From contig JACCIC010000019.1 of the NCBI GenBank assembly GCA_018907035.1, positions 2,132,001 to 2,196,000 of the forward strand: a stretch of 64,000 nucleotides of DNA. The letters are read 5' to 3'. Positions 13,221 to 25,749 of this stretch are shown here, piece after piece. Origin of the DNA: Sycobia sp. Sy_11 (Eukaryota > Arthropoda > Insecta > Hymenoptera > Epichrysomallidae). The position numbers were made by a program, and so were the translations under genes. Positions within the stretch are counted from its first letter, which is position 1. Every line of letters starts with the position of its first letter. Under the pieces are notes generated by a model that saw only the letters and a list, made by a program, of their open reading frames with translations, did not search any database and was not told the DNA's origin.

Positions 13221-13630
13221 TAAAAAAATTCGAGCTCTCAATTATTGAGCATCGATACGAGATGCTCCGTAGCACCTGCTACCAACTTTTCTCTCCGTTG
13301 TACGATATCGTACGTTTATCAACAGCAACAAAAAAAAAAACTGCGCTCCCATATACTGATGAAACGAGACCTCGCTTTTTCTCGAAAATACCGAAGCGTC
13401 CGCGGTCGCTTTCTCGAAATCCGGTATATTTCCGACGGCGAGGCAATGATAAATAAAAGCGCCAGATCCAACAAAGTTTTCTTGGAACAACGGAACAGGC
13501 AAAATAAAAAAAAAAAGAAAGGAGGAAGAAAGAGAAACAATAACGCGGCCGTGGTTTAATCAGTCATTAGAGCCAAGGAACTGACCGCGAGTGTAGCTCG
13601 GTGCATAAACGAGGCAACGCCTTAAAAGCG

Positions 13631-13664
13631 GATCGTTTAACAAAAAAAAAAAAAAAAAAAAAAA
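13631..13664. repeat. Poly-A run
   Basis: About 23 consecutive A residues followed by A-rich DNA (CAAAAAGAAAAC) inside GC-rich sequence. It could be a retroposon tail, but no body is recognisable upstream. Confidence 0.7.
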
Positions 13665-13864
13665 ACAAAAAGAAAACATCAGCAACAGCAGCAGCAGTTG
13701 CAGGAACCGCAAACCCCGATGAGATAGTTGTCGTCGCGCGTCTAAAAAAGTACCGATCCATACTTCATTACTGCTGCATTTCCCCTCCACCTACGGCCCC
13801 TGAACCCACTGCCGACTATTATGGACACGCGCTCCGGTAGCGGCAGCAATCCCGTTTAGCAGGA

Positions 13865-13869
<5 letters not shown>

Positions 13870-13924
<55 letters not shown>
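13870..13924. repeat. (AT)n microsatellite
   Basis: An uninterrupted tract of about 55 nt lying between two CpG-rich segments. Confidence 0.98.
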
Positions 13925-13927
<3 letters not shown>

Positions 13928-13987
13928 AAAAGCGGAGCTCTGCAGCGCAGGGGAGGGGGGCAAAGGACGGGATCGGCACGACACCGC

Positions 13988-13991
<4 letters not shown>

Positions 13992-14025
<34 letters not shown>
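13992..14025. repeat. (CT)n microsatellite
   Basis: A polypyrimidine tract of about 34 nt, 70 bp after the AT tract. Confidence 0.97.
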
Positions 14026-14031
<6 letters not shown>

Positions 14032-14080
14032 ACTGCCTCACTCTCTCACCCTCTCCTTTACTCGCTAGCTGCCGAGCGTT

Positions 14081-14240
14081 CTATATTTAGCCGTACCCGC
14101 GCCGCGCCGGGGCGAGGGCTCACGAGGGACAGGCACGCGAAAAGGAGCAGAAGGGGCGGCGGCGATGCGGGTGCCTGGCCGTCGACCCCTTGGTATATAA
14201 TCCGCTGACGCCGGTACCGGGGCACGCCACGCGCTACAGT
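14081..14240 (+). promoter_or_regulatory. Possible TATA-containing core promoter(s)
   Basis: CTATATTTAG at 14081-14090 and TATATAA at 14194-14200 lie in strongly CpG-rich DNA. The second would place a start near 14224; a CAGT initiator-like word is at 14237-14240, further than the usual 30 bp. The first ATG after it (MTALQ, then stop) opens only a five-codon frame. The site also reads as a TATA-like sequence on the minus strand, so orientation is uncertain. Confidence 0.3.
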
Positions 14241-14880
14241 ATGACCGCGCTGCAGTAGACCCAAACCCGCCCGCCCTCGCCCCTCACCCACCATCGACGC
14301 GCGGAAAAGATGGATATAGCGACCGAGTATATACAAACACACACATAGGAGGTTCATGCATTTTTTCGTCTTCGAATTCAATACCGATTTGATTCGAGCC
14401 GGATCAGCGGCTCGCTGCTGCGTATGCACTCTCCGAGGTGGAGTTAGAGAGGGTGGGGATTTTTGTTTTCCCTCCTCGCAAAACATATTAAATGAGATTG
14501 GTTTGCATTGAAACTGGCTGCGAGTGCAGAGGCTCGCGCGAGCGGGCGGGTGAGGGGTGTTGGGGGGGGGAAGTTTTTTTTTTCAAGGCGCAGCGATAAA
14601 ATAAGAATTTGATAGCCGATTGGTTATATAACGGTTTTATTGCCTCAAAAGTTTTTTTTTTTGCCTCCCCCCCCCCGCCCAGCCTTCCCCGCAGTCCGGT
14701 CTTGTATATCGCGACTGTATCACGCGAGCTTTACGAGAGCTGTAAAAATGCCCGAGTCGTAAAAGGACTCACCACTCCCCTCGCACCCCGCCAATCTCCT
14801 TGGCTCTGTCTAGTTCGCTCTTTTTATTTTATTTAACTTTGCTCAACGTGTCCTTAGAGAAACAGAGAGGGGGAGAGGGA

Positions 14881-14899
14881 GAGAGAGAGAGAGAGAGAG
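14881..14899. repeat. Short (GA)n tract
   Basis: About 19 nt of GA repeat at the end of the GC-rich block. Confidence 0.9.
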
Positions 14900-14989
14900 T
14901 CGGCGCGAACGTAACGCGAGTACCGTTTCGCCATTTAAAATCCTTTCATGTCGATGATAATAAATTGCTTGAACATTTCGTCTGGGCAG

Positions 14990-15460
14990 AGTGAATCCTT
15001 TATTTGCTCCCGGAGAGAATTACTCCTCGCTACGGCGCCATTACGAAATAGCATAGTTCGATCCTTGCGCGATTCTTGATTATTCACCTCGTATAAGACA
15101 GTTTACTGTCTGAGCGAGGCGGTGAAGGATTAAGTCTCTAGCAAGGTAAAGATCAACTTGCGCATCGGTAGCCGACCGTATTTTAACAACGCGCCAGCTT
15201 TAAAATCGCGATAAAGTTGCGCTTTCGAGTTCTTTTAGAGCCGTGTAAAATTAAAGCATTCAAATCCGCGCCTTCCGTGTAACGCCGAAGTTTGTTTTAT
15301 AGATTTTCAACTTCTGCAAAGTATCCCGTTCAATTTCATAAGATTGTAAACCGCGCTCAGAGTAGTTGAAACTTTGCTATGGTGTATAGATCACTCATTC
15401 CCAATGGGAGCGGTGCTGCTCGTCTGTGGGCGTTAAACTAATTTGACTCAACTGTTTCAG
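14990..15460. other. Moderately GC-rich unique sequence
   Basis: Non-repetitive DNA with a 44-nt stem-loop at its left. It lacks microsatellites and ORFs and could be conserved regulatory DNA. Confidence 0.35.
15083..15126. ncRNA. Candidate stem-loop
   Basis: AGACAGT-TT-ACTGTCT forms a perfect 7-bp apical stem at 15096-15111. Outside it TTCACC pairs with GGTGAA and TCG with CGA, separated by a GGC bulge and a small internal loop (TATA against GAG). The arrangement of paired segments is more than a chance palindrome would usually give, but the stem is short for a canonical pre-miRNA. Confidence 0.25.
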
Positions 15461-15884
15461 AGGTATGAATACATAACATTTCGTATAAATTCTGTTTAAA
15501 ATCAACCACATTAATGCATATATATTTCTATGTACAAGTACGATCACGTGATGAATTCATCGACTATTTGTTGATGGACTCCTGTCCAAGTTATATCAGA
15601 CTATATAGATAATTCAATAATGAATCTTACAATATACTAATTTGAAAAACTTAATAGAAACTCAGCGTATGAACTGTGCCTATGTATCTTCGGTGGTCTT
15701 ATTAATATTAATAATACCCAATACATCTGTTTACTTATGCACATCTACACTCATCACCGTAAGCACCTAATCGCAGTATTTAAAGATACTTCTGTCATAG
15801 ATATTTTCTGTCGTATATCTATCGTTAATAGGAAGCTTCAATCGCACTATATTTGAATTTTTGATTTCAAGTACATATAAATAG

Positions 15885-15886
<2 letters not shown>

Positions 15887-15931
<45 letters not shown>
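15887..15931. repeat. (AT)n microsatellite
   Basis: A tract of about 45 nt. Confidence 0.97.
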
Positions 15932-15934
<3 letters not shown>

Positions 15935-16633
15935 CTTATATACTTGTATCTGCACCCTATGCTTTTTAAGCAAACGATTAATTCCTTCTATAAATATTTT
16001 TCTTTACTTTTGTAATATTTATATTAAAAGCATGTTTTCAAATTTTAAAAACATATTTATTCAATTAATTTAAGGAATTATATTATATAAATATCTAGCT
16101 TTTTATAAGCTCAATACGCTAAATTTTTAGATTTAACGAAGACACATTATATATGATCTATATGATCAGACTATACCAATGCAGGATTTACAGGTGACTT
16201 TGAATTGAAAATGCTCTATTTAATAGCATTTGAACATTTTATCTCTTAGAATTTTGTGTTTTCTAATTCTATCTAGTGACTGCTGGTCCAAAGAATATAC
16301 TAATTTTTTGTTTAAAACCTTGTTCCATAGAATGTATTTCAAATTGAAAGGCCGATTTGATATATGTTTGGAGCACACTTTTAGCATGTATAATATACGT
16401 TGATACTTATAAATATATCAATATTTTCTCTGCCATATATCAGAACTTTTTGGTTAAAATTTTGACGATTTGCGATGTTTCGTTATATAATAAAACAAAA
16501 ATTTTTATAGAAAATTTATAATGAAAAGAAAAAATGATGGTAAAATCTTTATACCTGGGAATTTTCATTAAATATTAGTTTCATTCATTTTTGTTCGACT
16601 TTGTTAGAAATATTAAAATTCATAATTTGAGAT

Positions 16634-16660
16634 TATATATATATATATATATATATATAT
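16634..16660. repeat. (AT)n microsatellite
   Basis: A 27-nt tract abutting the left terminus of the small TIR element. Confidence 0.95.
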
Positions 16661-16846
16661 AGGATCAGAAATCCGAAAATCCACTTTCAAAAGATAAGTA
16701 TAAGCCCACGAACCTGCCGGACCATAGAACTGCAAATTTCGAGCTTTTTACAAATGTACAAAACTTCTACCGAAATATTCAATGGACTTAAATTATCGGA
16801 GACCTGCAGTGATCTTCTCTAAGTTAATTTTTAAATTTCTGATCCT
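16661..16846. mobile_element. Possible MITE, 186 bp
   Basis: AGGATCAGAAAT (16661-16672) is exactly complementary to ATTTCTGATCCT (16835-16846), and weaker A/T matches continue inward. There is no coding capacity. A target duplication is unclear because the left flank is an (AT)n tract; insertion into TA is possible. The terminal repeats could also be a chance 12-bp match. Confidence 0.35.
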
Positions 16847-18688
16847 TTTTATTTAGATTGATGATCTATTTAAAAAATATTATCGGTATCAATAAAAAGT
16901 CTTAATACATTTAAGTTATAGTCACAAAAATCGCTATACAAGAGACTGCGCACGGCTAGTATTGTGGTAGTTTGTCACATTTTTAAATTTCAACAAATAA
17001 AACTGTTGATTATGTTATAATGGTGTTATACTTATTTAATTTTTGAGAAAGAATCTTAAAAAAAAATTTAATTGATAAGTATTTAAGTAAATAGGGTGAC
17101 TTTCTTAAGAAGAACATTAGACGGTTCACAAGAAGAGAAGCAATAAATGTATTACAGTTAACAAATTTCTAACATAATGAACGTTTTATAATATGTATTT
17201 GTTTATTACTTATTATCTGGTGAATTTAAAAGAACGAAAATTAGTTCTATTGAGAAGAATTTACAAAAAAAAAAAATACGTGTAGCAAAAAAAAATAGTT
17301 GTTTTGATTTCATATTCGACAAAACCTCACATTTTTTAAAAAAGTGACTCTCTACTAAGTCGTAGTAAAACAACTCCTTAGTGTTCTTAATCGATTGACA
17401 TACACAGTTAGCTACACCACGCTACTTGGACTACACTGATAATTTATTGATTAAAATAAGGTTACTTTCGACAGAAAACATAGCCTAGATCACTGCAGGT
17501 ATCATAAAGAATAGAATAAAAACAATCTAACTCTGTCGCTTTTAGATAATCGTAAAGTAATGATTGCTCAACTACCGCGCGCTATTCGCTTCATGTCGAA
17601 CCAGGTCATGAGTAAAAGATCGAATAAATACCGATATACTATTAATTCTGAATGAAAGATGCTCACTAGATAGAATTATTTTACATTTATCAAAACCATA
17701 GCGTAATAATAATTCCTACAAAATTATTCGATTCGGTTAACAGGGTTAAAGTTATATCATTTGTTTCACTAATAATAAAAGATTAACAGAACAAATTACT
17801 GGAATAAAAAATAATAATGAGAGGTTCGTGTAGAAATTTCAGCGTAATTTTTATGGAATAGAGTATTTTTTGATGTGAGAATGTAAAACAACAATATTCA
17901 CATTATGTTTGCAACATATGAAAATTATATTTAAAATTCACAGATTATCGGAAAATCAGCTGAGGAAGATCATCCTTAAAAGCTAGAGCTGTAAGGTGCA
18001 GGGGGAAAATCGCCCGCCAGGGGTGTCCTGTAAAAAACAACAAGAATAATCAATTCAAGATTATAAATTTATTCAGAATACAATCTTAAAATAAAATTTA
18101 AAAAGTGTTTAATATCATAAAAAATAGAATTAAAATTTAAAACTAGTTTTTCAAAAATGATACAGATAATTAAAAAACATAATAATTATCATACATAATT
18201 TGAAATAGGATATATATTTGATTTTGTTTTAAAATCTCGACTAACTAACTAACTGAAAGTTCAATAAAAGGTCGAGTCCGCAGACGAGTTATGCATGTAA
18301 GCCAAAACATTGTAAATACCAGATGTTAAACATTGTTACCAGACACCTAAATCTGTGGACCCTACACGATTTCGTTCATTCATTTTTCGTCCTTAGGCAG
18401 AAAAAGTAACTTTCTGTTTCCTGATTGGTCGTGAAGGGGTTCTACTTTCTAGGGAGGAAAAGTAATATTTTAATCCCTCCAGACAGCTGTAGAAAATCAT
18501 ATTACACGCTCTGAGTGCGGGAAAAAATAAAGGGTAAATAATTTAAAATAATTCTTAAATTACTTATGTATTAAATATATATGTCACGTACATCTCTAAA
18601 ATACAGGCATTGGCGTGTCACGTCCTGCACAAGATTATCGTTAATAATAGCGCATGCAATCAATAACCTATTCTCGCAAGCGAATTAA

Positions 18689-18690
<2 letters not shown>

Positions 18691-18744
<54 letters not shown>
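18691..18744. repeat. (AT)n microsatellite
   Basis: A tract of about 54 nt. Confidence 0.98.
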
Positions 18745-18749
<5 letters not shown>

Positions 18750-19000
18750 AAAGACACGAATTCGATTCAAATTGCAAATTATCGCGCTGAGTGGTAAGCA
18801 ACCTAAGTATTTATACTATTGGCAATAGAATAACGGCAAACGAGTGGAATCTACTGCAGCATCAGCAACCTTCTAATTTATAGTTTTCCCTGTAACGATG
18901 AGCGGCCTCAAGAAAATCAAGTCGTCTATATTAATACCAAAGCTGATGACACGGTGTTCGCTTTTCTACCCCGATCCGCGCTTAAACAGAGCAATAGAGG

Positions 19001-19046
19001 AAGAGAGAGAGAGAGAGAGAGAGAGTGAGAGAGAGAGAGAGAGAGA
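19001..19046. repeat. (GA)n microsatellite
   Basis: A GA tract of about 46 nt with one T interruption. It drives a spurious Arg-Glu-rich frame. Confidence 0.97.
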
Positions 19047-19299
19047 TGGAAGACTCATCGTCGCAAAGAGACGTTATTAGAGGGCGGGAGACCGCACTGC
19101 ACCGTTGTACCGTGTCCGTGCCGGTCGCTTCGCCCAGCGAGATGATCATGGTGACGCTGCAAAGCGGAAATTGCGCGTGTACAGCCTCTCTATAGCCCGA
19201 CGTAATTCCCCTATTATATAATACGATTTTCTATCTCTCTCCTGATGACTCCCTCCCCCTCTCTCTTGCAATTACATATCTTCCCTGCAGTTTCATAAC

Positions 19300-22200
19300 A
19301 TAATAATTGCTATCTATCTATTTATGTATCTGTCTTTCTCTCTGAGCTTTGCGCGGTTGTAATACAACGTGATTTGAAGGAGATGAAATACAGCCTTCAA
19401 ATTTTACAGAATAATGCCGTGAGCTATACGTGAAGAGATTAAAGCCGGATGATCACATCTCCCTCACGGTCAATAATCAAACAAATAATTATGCTTAAAC
19501 CGTGCTACTATTGATACTTGTAAAGCTCATACTCAGATGCGCTTGCCATGCGTCAAAAAGTAAGTAACGATCTATAGGTCATTTTAAGATGTGGGCGAAG
19601 TAGTACGGGCTTATCACTAATGCAAATCAAATCCAAGCTGTATGGTTAGGCTCTAATGGATATCTAACACAGTTAACGACTCCTCCAAACATCAGACTCA
19701 ATAGAAAATGAATTATTTTTTTACGTACATAATCGCACAAGCGTATCATCTTCAAGCAGCACTAAAACCGGAAATATATTACTTCTAATTGAAGAGTTTC
19801 ATTTTTGGGACGCTTTTCCTACTGAGATTTGTATGTAACCTTTCATACATCTCTAGATGTTAATTAGTAATGTAAAAGCACCTATTCCTCTAAGTTAAGG
19901 GATGTCTGGCTTACGTATCTGAAGTAATAAAGCGTTTAAATTGTATTCCTTTTGGTATATTGGAAATACAATTTATTCCATTTGACATTTAAATTTTACA
20001 GCTTCCTGTTACACTCATGAGATTGTATTATTATAGTACTGTATATTATTTGACATACTGTTATAGTACTTTTATTATTGAATATTATTATTGAATATTA
20101 TTATTGAACTCGCACTTTAAAGTATTGATATGTTCTATTATAGATTCTGTTTTTTATTATATTATATAAGTAGAGCTACAAAATTCTCTTATTGGTTCTT
20201 TCTATACATGTTTTCCTTGATTCTGCTTTGATTTCTGAATTTCTCATACTCAAACGAGTTCCTGCCAGTAAAATCGATTCCGGATAAATCAATGCAGAAA
20301 CAATGTAGGTGACTTTCTAAGCCAAGAAAATTCGACTTTTTTGTTCTTCAGTTAAAACGTTTTGGAACTCTAATCATGGACCACAATTTATGATGAGCGC
20401 ATACCATTATTCTTATGCAATCATAAGTCAAGTCTTGTCCAATGTACGAATACTAACGATGCTGTTGAAAACCTGATTGTCGATCGATTATTGATATCCA
20501 CGTTCACATCAAAGACGGCTGCTCTCTATCCGATCACTCCGGTGATTCTAGTCCAGATAGTGATTTCTTTTCATTATCGAGCGAGGAAAGTTAAAATACA
20601 CAGCGTTAATCATTATTTCTTTAACGCTTTCAGTAAAAATGTTTGTCAAAAAGGTTATTAACAAAACTGCTAACAAGACTTTTAAAACAATGTTAAACAT
20701 TTCACTAGTTCTTTTGTAACCATCGCAAAAAATATTAATGATCATAGACGGCATTACCACTGCTAATTCTTAATAAAACAATAACAATTATTTTCGCGAT
20801 ATACATCTGTATAATGTATGTTTTCAATGCGCTTAATTCATCGAATTTATCTATATGTCTAGTTACAGTTGGTTGGAAGCTGACACCTTATCTAAAATTG
20901 GACCTAGGAACATATTAGAGGTGATGTAGACAATCTCATGAATGTGGCTTTAATTATTTGAAACAGTCATTCAGTCGCTATACTAAATTATACTTGATAT
21001 TCTGTCTTATCTATCGTATCTATAATGCAATACCTTGCAAACTTATTGTACATAATTTTTTGAAACGGATATTTATTCAACCATTCATTCAACCTGTATT
21101 TTTGTTAGCTAAACTTCGTCTACCATCTACCATATAATTTAGTTTATGACTCATTATTATTTTATTGTTGACGAAAACTTGATTTTTGAATTAGCATTGA
21201 AGAATCTATTTCTAGCTGCCATTCAGTTTTTTTTCAACAATTTCATGACCTAAATATCAATGATTCTGTTTCCTGTACTCATCGGAACATTTTCAATGAT
21301 TTAATTCAATTTAACATTTAACCGGATCCTTGTTAATAAAAGACATATACTACAGAGATTTAGTTCGACAATTGATTATATTTGCCTTCATTGTAAGTTC
21401 AAATCAATCAATAACTTAATCATGTGTGTCTGAAAACGATATTTTAATTGCTACATTCAATATTTTCTTATCTCAGGATAATCGCTGTAAGCAATATCTG
21501 TTTTCGGCAGAAACTAGCACGATATCACGACAGGAAATGCTCAGATTTACTTATATTGACGATCAGATAAAATTTTCTAATCAATACTCTGCTTACATAA
21601 GCTTCATTATAAGCATATTAATCTCCAGTTTCTAACGATACAAATAAATCTTCCTATTGGCTTACAACAGATATACAAGTTTTCATTAACGAACGCAGTA
21701 GCTGATCGCAAAATTATCGAAGTTTTCGAAATGTATCAGGTCATATACTATAGAAAATATTTCGCAATATATTTAGAACTTTAATTAACAATTTAATAGT
21801 TATAAATCAAGTTACTTCGAAAATGCCTCAATGATATTAGCTTTTTGATGATTCGAAACTCTTTTTTTTTTCCTACGAAGTTAACGAAATTTAATAGATT
21901 CTATATTGCTAATATCTCACATGAACTTTTAAATATTGAGATGATTTCAAGAAAACAATTCCCTGGTGATTTTTTTATATTCGTTGAGTCTTTAGCAGAT
22001 TCTCAAAGATTTTTTTAAGACTCAATCTAATGCTATTAAATATATTGGAATAAAACATGCTAGCATGGAATAAAATGTAGAGACAAAATCATGTTCCCAT
22101 ATCTCGATTACGTAACCGAATTTTTCATAACATTTAATAAATATATAATAAAATATAATAAAATTACTTAGAACATATAATAAAATTATTTAGAAACAAA

Positions 22201-22800
22201 CGGCACTTTATTTTCGCATTCATGGTTTCAAAAACATATGAATGTGTTTTTGTCACACTACAGAGCTTCTAAACTCTTAATATTTCATAATTACCACAAT
22301 TTCTATTTATTTCTATAGCTAATTTTTATTCCAAAAGATTTGCAACTTTGGGCCTAAATACAGCTCGGGTACAAACTGACTGTTTTCAGTTTTCCTCCAT
22401 ATTAGAAGATATGAATTTGTGAAAATATCTATAAATCTCGATTTGCGAGAAATATGCCAGTCTAGAATTTAAGACAGTATTGTAGGAAATATTGATACAA
22501 GCACTTATATTAATATTTTGACACAGTATATATATAAACATAATATATAATTATATATAGTCGAATTTGAAATTTTCTCGAATATTTGTATTATATTACA
22601 CCGTTGACATTTGTTTCTTACGCTATATCTGTTTTATTAAACTTTTGCTTATTGGAAAAACATTATTTTTTGTTTTCTTTTTCTACTCTTACTTTTACAA
22701 TTGATTTTTATATTCTCGCCCCCCCTCTCTCTCTTTCTCTCTTTCTCATTGTTTTATTCTCTCCTCTCGAAATTTCCAGCGTATTATATATATATATAGG
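19300..22800. other. AT-rich stretch, nothing recognised
   Basis: Only minor repeats occur: a short TATTATTGAA array near 20070-20108 and a two-unit 22-bp duplication at 22155-22197. No coding or RNA feature is supported. Confidence 0.6.
22155..22197. repeat. 22-bp tandem duplication
   Basis: Two adjacent copies of ATAATAAAATTACTTAGAAC differ at one position in the aligned part. Confidence 0.8.
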
Positions 22801-22897
22801 TATCTCAATTCTTTGATGCAAGGTCACTGTTTGCGCATTCGATACCAACGCGCGTTCGTGGCTTCCATCGTTTCAAAAGTGAAATTGCACAGACGTG

Positions 22898-22950
<53 letters not shown>

Positions 22951-23090
22951 TGGCACGGCTTTGTACCCGCACGAGGGCGCGTGCGAGCCACGCATGACTC
23001 GATAGGTGAATTAATTAAACGAGAATCGAGCGGCGAATGGCTTTTTTGCCGCTTTCGGTCAGTGGCGATTGATGAAAGGTAAACATTGGC
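22800..23090. other. Short GC-richer island around an AT tract
   Basis: CpG-containing DNA lies on both sides of the AT microsatellite. The overlapping ORF is interrupted by Tyr-Ile repeats and is not a gene. Confidence 0.4.
22900..22949. repeat. (AT)n microsatellite
   Basis: A tract of about 50 nt. Confidence 0.98.
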
Positions 23091-24840
23091 CTTTTTTCGA
23101 TGATCGAGCGTACGTTTGGTGGAAAATGGACCAAGAGAAATTTCACCTTATTGATTTAGATATTCGAAGACCTGATTGCAATGGATTCGCGTAAAATCTA
23201 ATTTACGATATCGTCATTGATTGGACTTAACGATGTAAATTTTTAGATTTTTTTGTATTTATTTTTCAATATTGAGTTTTTTTCGTGAACGAGTGCTTGA
23301 TTACTGTTATCTAGAAATTGAAAAATCTATTTACAGAGAACGAATCTCTTGTCACGTGCAACTCAAAAAATTTTTTCTTATTCTACAATATAATTTTTTT
23401 TAGTTTAATGAATCTATTTTTCTTTTCTTAGCTTATTTTTGTTAAAAATAAAATTCATAATTTCATCTTTGATTAATATTGACTTATAATAAACTTTTCA
23501 TGTTCAAATTAGTTAAAATTTAATTTTTGCTTCAATTTAAAGGGTAAACATAAATATTATTATCCTTTTTTTTCTTAAAATAAAGGTGGACAGTTCTACC
23601 ACCGAACCTTTTTTGCAGTTCTGTGAGAATGGCGTATCTGCATAATAAAGGAAAAATTTTAATGCATAACAATTCGAGTTAGTTCAGCTTAAAAATTCAG
23701 TTGAAATCGTCCTCATTCAAAATCCGAGTTGGAGTTTTCATTCTCTTTAAAATATTTCAGTTAAAGTAATTGTCATGATAAATCTAACTTACTAGTAGAG
23801 ACCACAAAATTTGAATGACGGATTTTGTTCAGACTGAGAAAGGATCCTCCGATTACAGTCAAAATGAGTCCTGCGAAGTTTTAGAGCATAATGCTTTCCT
23901 ATTGATAGAGAAGATATGATACTGTCTTATTTACAAATTAGTATATTTTCTTGTATTCAAATTGAATATACTGTGTGTAGTCAGATAAACTTTTTCAAGC
24001 AAATCTCTAGTTTCAATTTGGGACTGTATTCCTTAAAAGAATATGACAATTGAAACAAAAAAGTTGCAATTAGCATACATCCGCAGATGTATCGTTTCTT
24101 TGTTGTTGTCAATTAAAGTTCTGTACATTTATTGGAATTGACAATCAATCCAATCGCTCAAGTGAGTCGATTTGGCAATAACATGAAAATTATAAGTCTA
24201 AGGACATAAGTTCATTAGAACTTTTTTCCATATGTTGCTATTTTTTTAAACGAGTTTAGCGCTAAAAGTATACGGATTTTCATTTAAAACATTCCTCTAA
24301 CTACATACTACAGCAACTTTAAATGCAAGAAAGTGAACTAAATTGTAAATATAAGAAAGTATCCTATCTCAAAGATGGGAGAACGTTCGGTCCTTAAACT
24401 TTGCGGGGCTAATTGCAAAGATTATCGAAGCTACCTCCCGCAGTCGCAACCAAATCCGTAATCCAAATGCTGGACTTGCAACAATCTTCATTGATAATTT
24501 GAGTTGAGATCCCTTTTGTTACTAGTTGTAGTTTTCGTGGTATTGTTACCTCCGAAAAGCTCAGTTTAAATGTTGTTCAATAAAATTTGAGAGTTTTGCT
24601 TTTTGTGTTCAATAACATTTGGGTGTCGATATGATCTTGATTTATAAATTTTTCTTCGATTTTCAAACATCTCTCTTATAAAATTTGTATCATTAAACTA
24701 GAAATGCTGAATAAATTATACACTTCCATAATCATATCAATAAAGAACATATGTATCATTTTAATTGCAGTATTTAAGCATTAGACTAATATTCGGTGGA
24801 TGTATATGCAAGAAATCTCATAAATAATTAATTATTCTTG
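23090..24840. other. AT-rich stretch, nothing recognised
   Basis: No repeat array, TIR pair, hairpin or ORF worth annotating. Confidence 0.6.
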
Positions 24841-24843
24841 AAC

Positions 24844-24845
<2 letters not shown>

Positions 24846-24892
<47 letters not shown>

Positions 24893-24908
24893 CACATGCA
24901 CACGCGCG

Positions 24909-24939
<31 letters not shown>

Positions 24940-24940
24940 A
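24846..24940. repeat. Compound (AT)n-(CG)n-(CA)n microsatellite
   Basis: About 46 nt of AT are followed by GCACATGCACA, then about 14 nt of CG alternation and about 22 nt of CA. The right part is strictly alternating purine-pyrimidine with CG, a sequence type prone to Z-DNA. Confidence 0.95.
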
Positions 24941-24959
24941 TGTATGAGATCAGATCGAC

Positions 24960-25517
24960 TTGAAATATCAAGCAAATCGAATTGGATGAGAGGGGAGGGG
25001 GAGAACATGCTTCGGCACCACGAAATTTCCAAACAGCAGTAATCGGGTCGAACTATTTAAGGCTCGCTCCGTGGTGGAGAAACTTCGGGCGACGCTCCCG
25101 ACCTCGCCCGCCCCTCACCGCGACTGGGTTCGCTATTATACGTACAGCGAGGAGGGGGCGCGTAGACCACGACCACGGTAGTGCCGCTCGGGCCGTATCT
25201 TCGTGAAAATTGGATTAAGCGCTGGCGTCGGCGGGACCGAGCCCGATCTAAATCCGCCACGAGGGACGACGAACGCCGCACCGCCACCCAGCTCCGGCAC
25301 ATCGAGGCGAAGCCTATGCGGGGTTATCCCGCGTATATGTTCACGTGAGGCAGGGTGCTTCCCCTCGATCTTTCTTCCCACCTCTCCCCCCCTCTCTCTC
25401 TCTCACTCACTCACTCTTGCTCTATTGCTTTCCCCTCCCCATGTTAGATACGGCCAACCCGCTCCGCCCACCCTTAGTGGACGATCTGTCAGAATGAAAC
25501 GCGGCTGCACATGCTTA

Positions 25518-25520
<3 letters not shown>
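24960..25520. other. GC/CpG-rich block
   Basis: Dense CpG between 25060 and 25330 comes with ORFs in several frames on both strands. TATTTAAG at 25054-25061 sits directly upstream of the densest part on the plus strand and could act as a TATA element. No first exon is identifiable. Confidence 0.4.

Positions 25521-25572
<52 letters not shown>
25521..25572. repeat. (AT)n microsatellite
   Basis: A tract of about 52 nt at the right edge of the GC-rich block. Confidence 0.98.
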
Positions 25573-25574
<2 letters not shown>

Positions 25575-25749
25575 GCTGAAACAAAGCGATCTGTGGACTG
25601 TTTCCTTTTTCCCGAGAGGAGGATCATGAAAAGTTTGATGCATTTTTCACGCCGAGCCAATCATATTAGGCCATCGACGAGTTTTATATACGGCGGCGTA
25701 TATTTCCTGGATTGGATCTATTATTCTAAGCTTAATCAGATGGCCCGAG

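Larger units (their letters stand above)
13220..14990. other. Largest GC/CpG-rich block of the left half
   Basis: Frequent CpG (e.g. GCGCCGCGCCGG near 14099) is interrupted by a poly-A run, an (AT)n and a (CT)n tract. Many short ORFs overlap on both strands, none with a recognisable domain. Two TATA-like sites occur inside. The composition suits a promoter or enhancer region of a nearby gene, but neither a first exon nor a direction can be fixed from sequence. Confidence 0.45.
15460..18590. other. AT-rich stretch with one small TIR element
   Basis: (AT)n tracts and a 186-bp element bounded by 12-bp inverted repeats are listed separately. Nothing else is recognised. Confidence 0.6.
18590..19300. 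other. Moderately GC-rich block with AT and GA tracts
   Basis: Unique DNA near 19080-19200 is GC-rich and holds a 17-codon ATG frame that I do not consider coding. No promoter element is convincing. Confidence 0.4.

Noticed and set aside
13601..13680. Poly-A run considered as a retroposon tail
   Set aside because: No Pol III boxes, LINE-like coding or target duplication could be seen next to it.
14058..14486. 142-codon minus-strand ORF
   Set aside because: Openness is explained by GC-rich composition, since opposite-strand frames are open too, and nothing in the protein is recognisable.
19141..19194. 17-codon ATG frame in GC-rich DNA considered as a first exon
   Set aside because: It ends in a stop with no splice donor and no promoter signature upstream.
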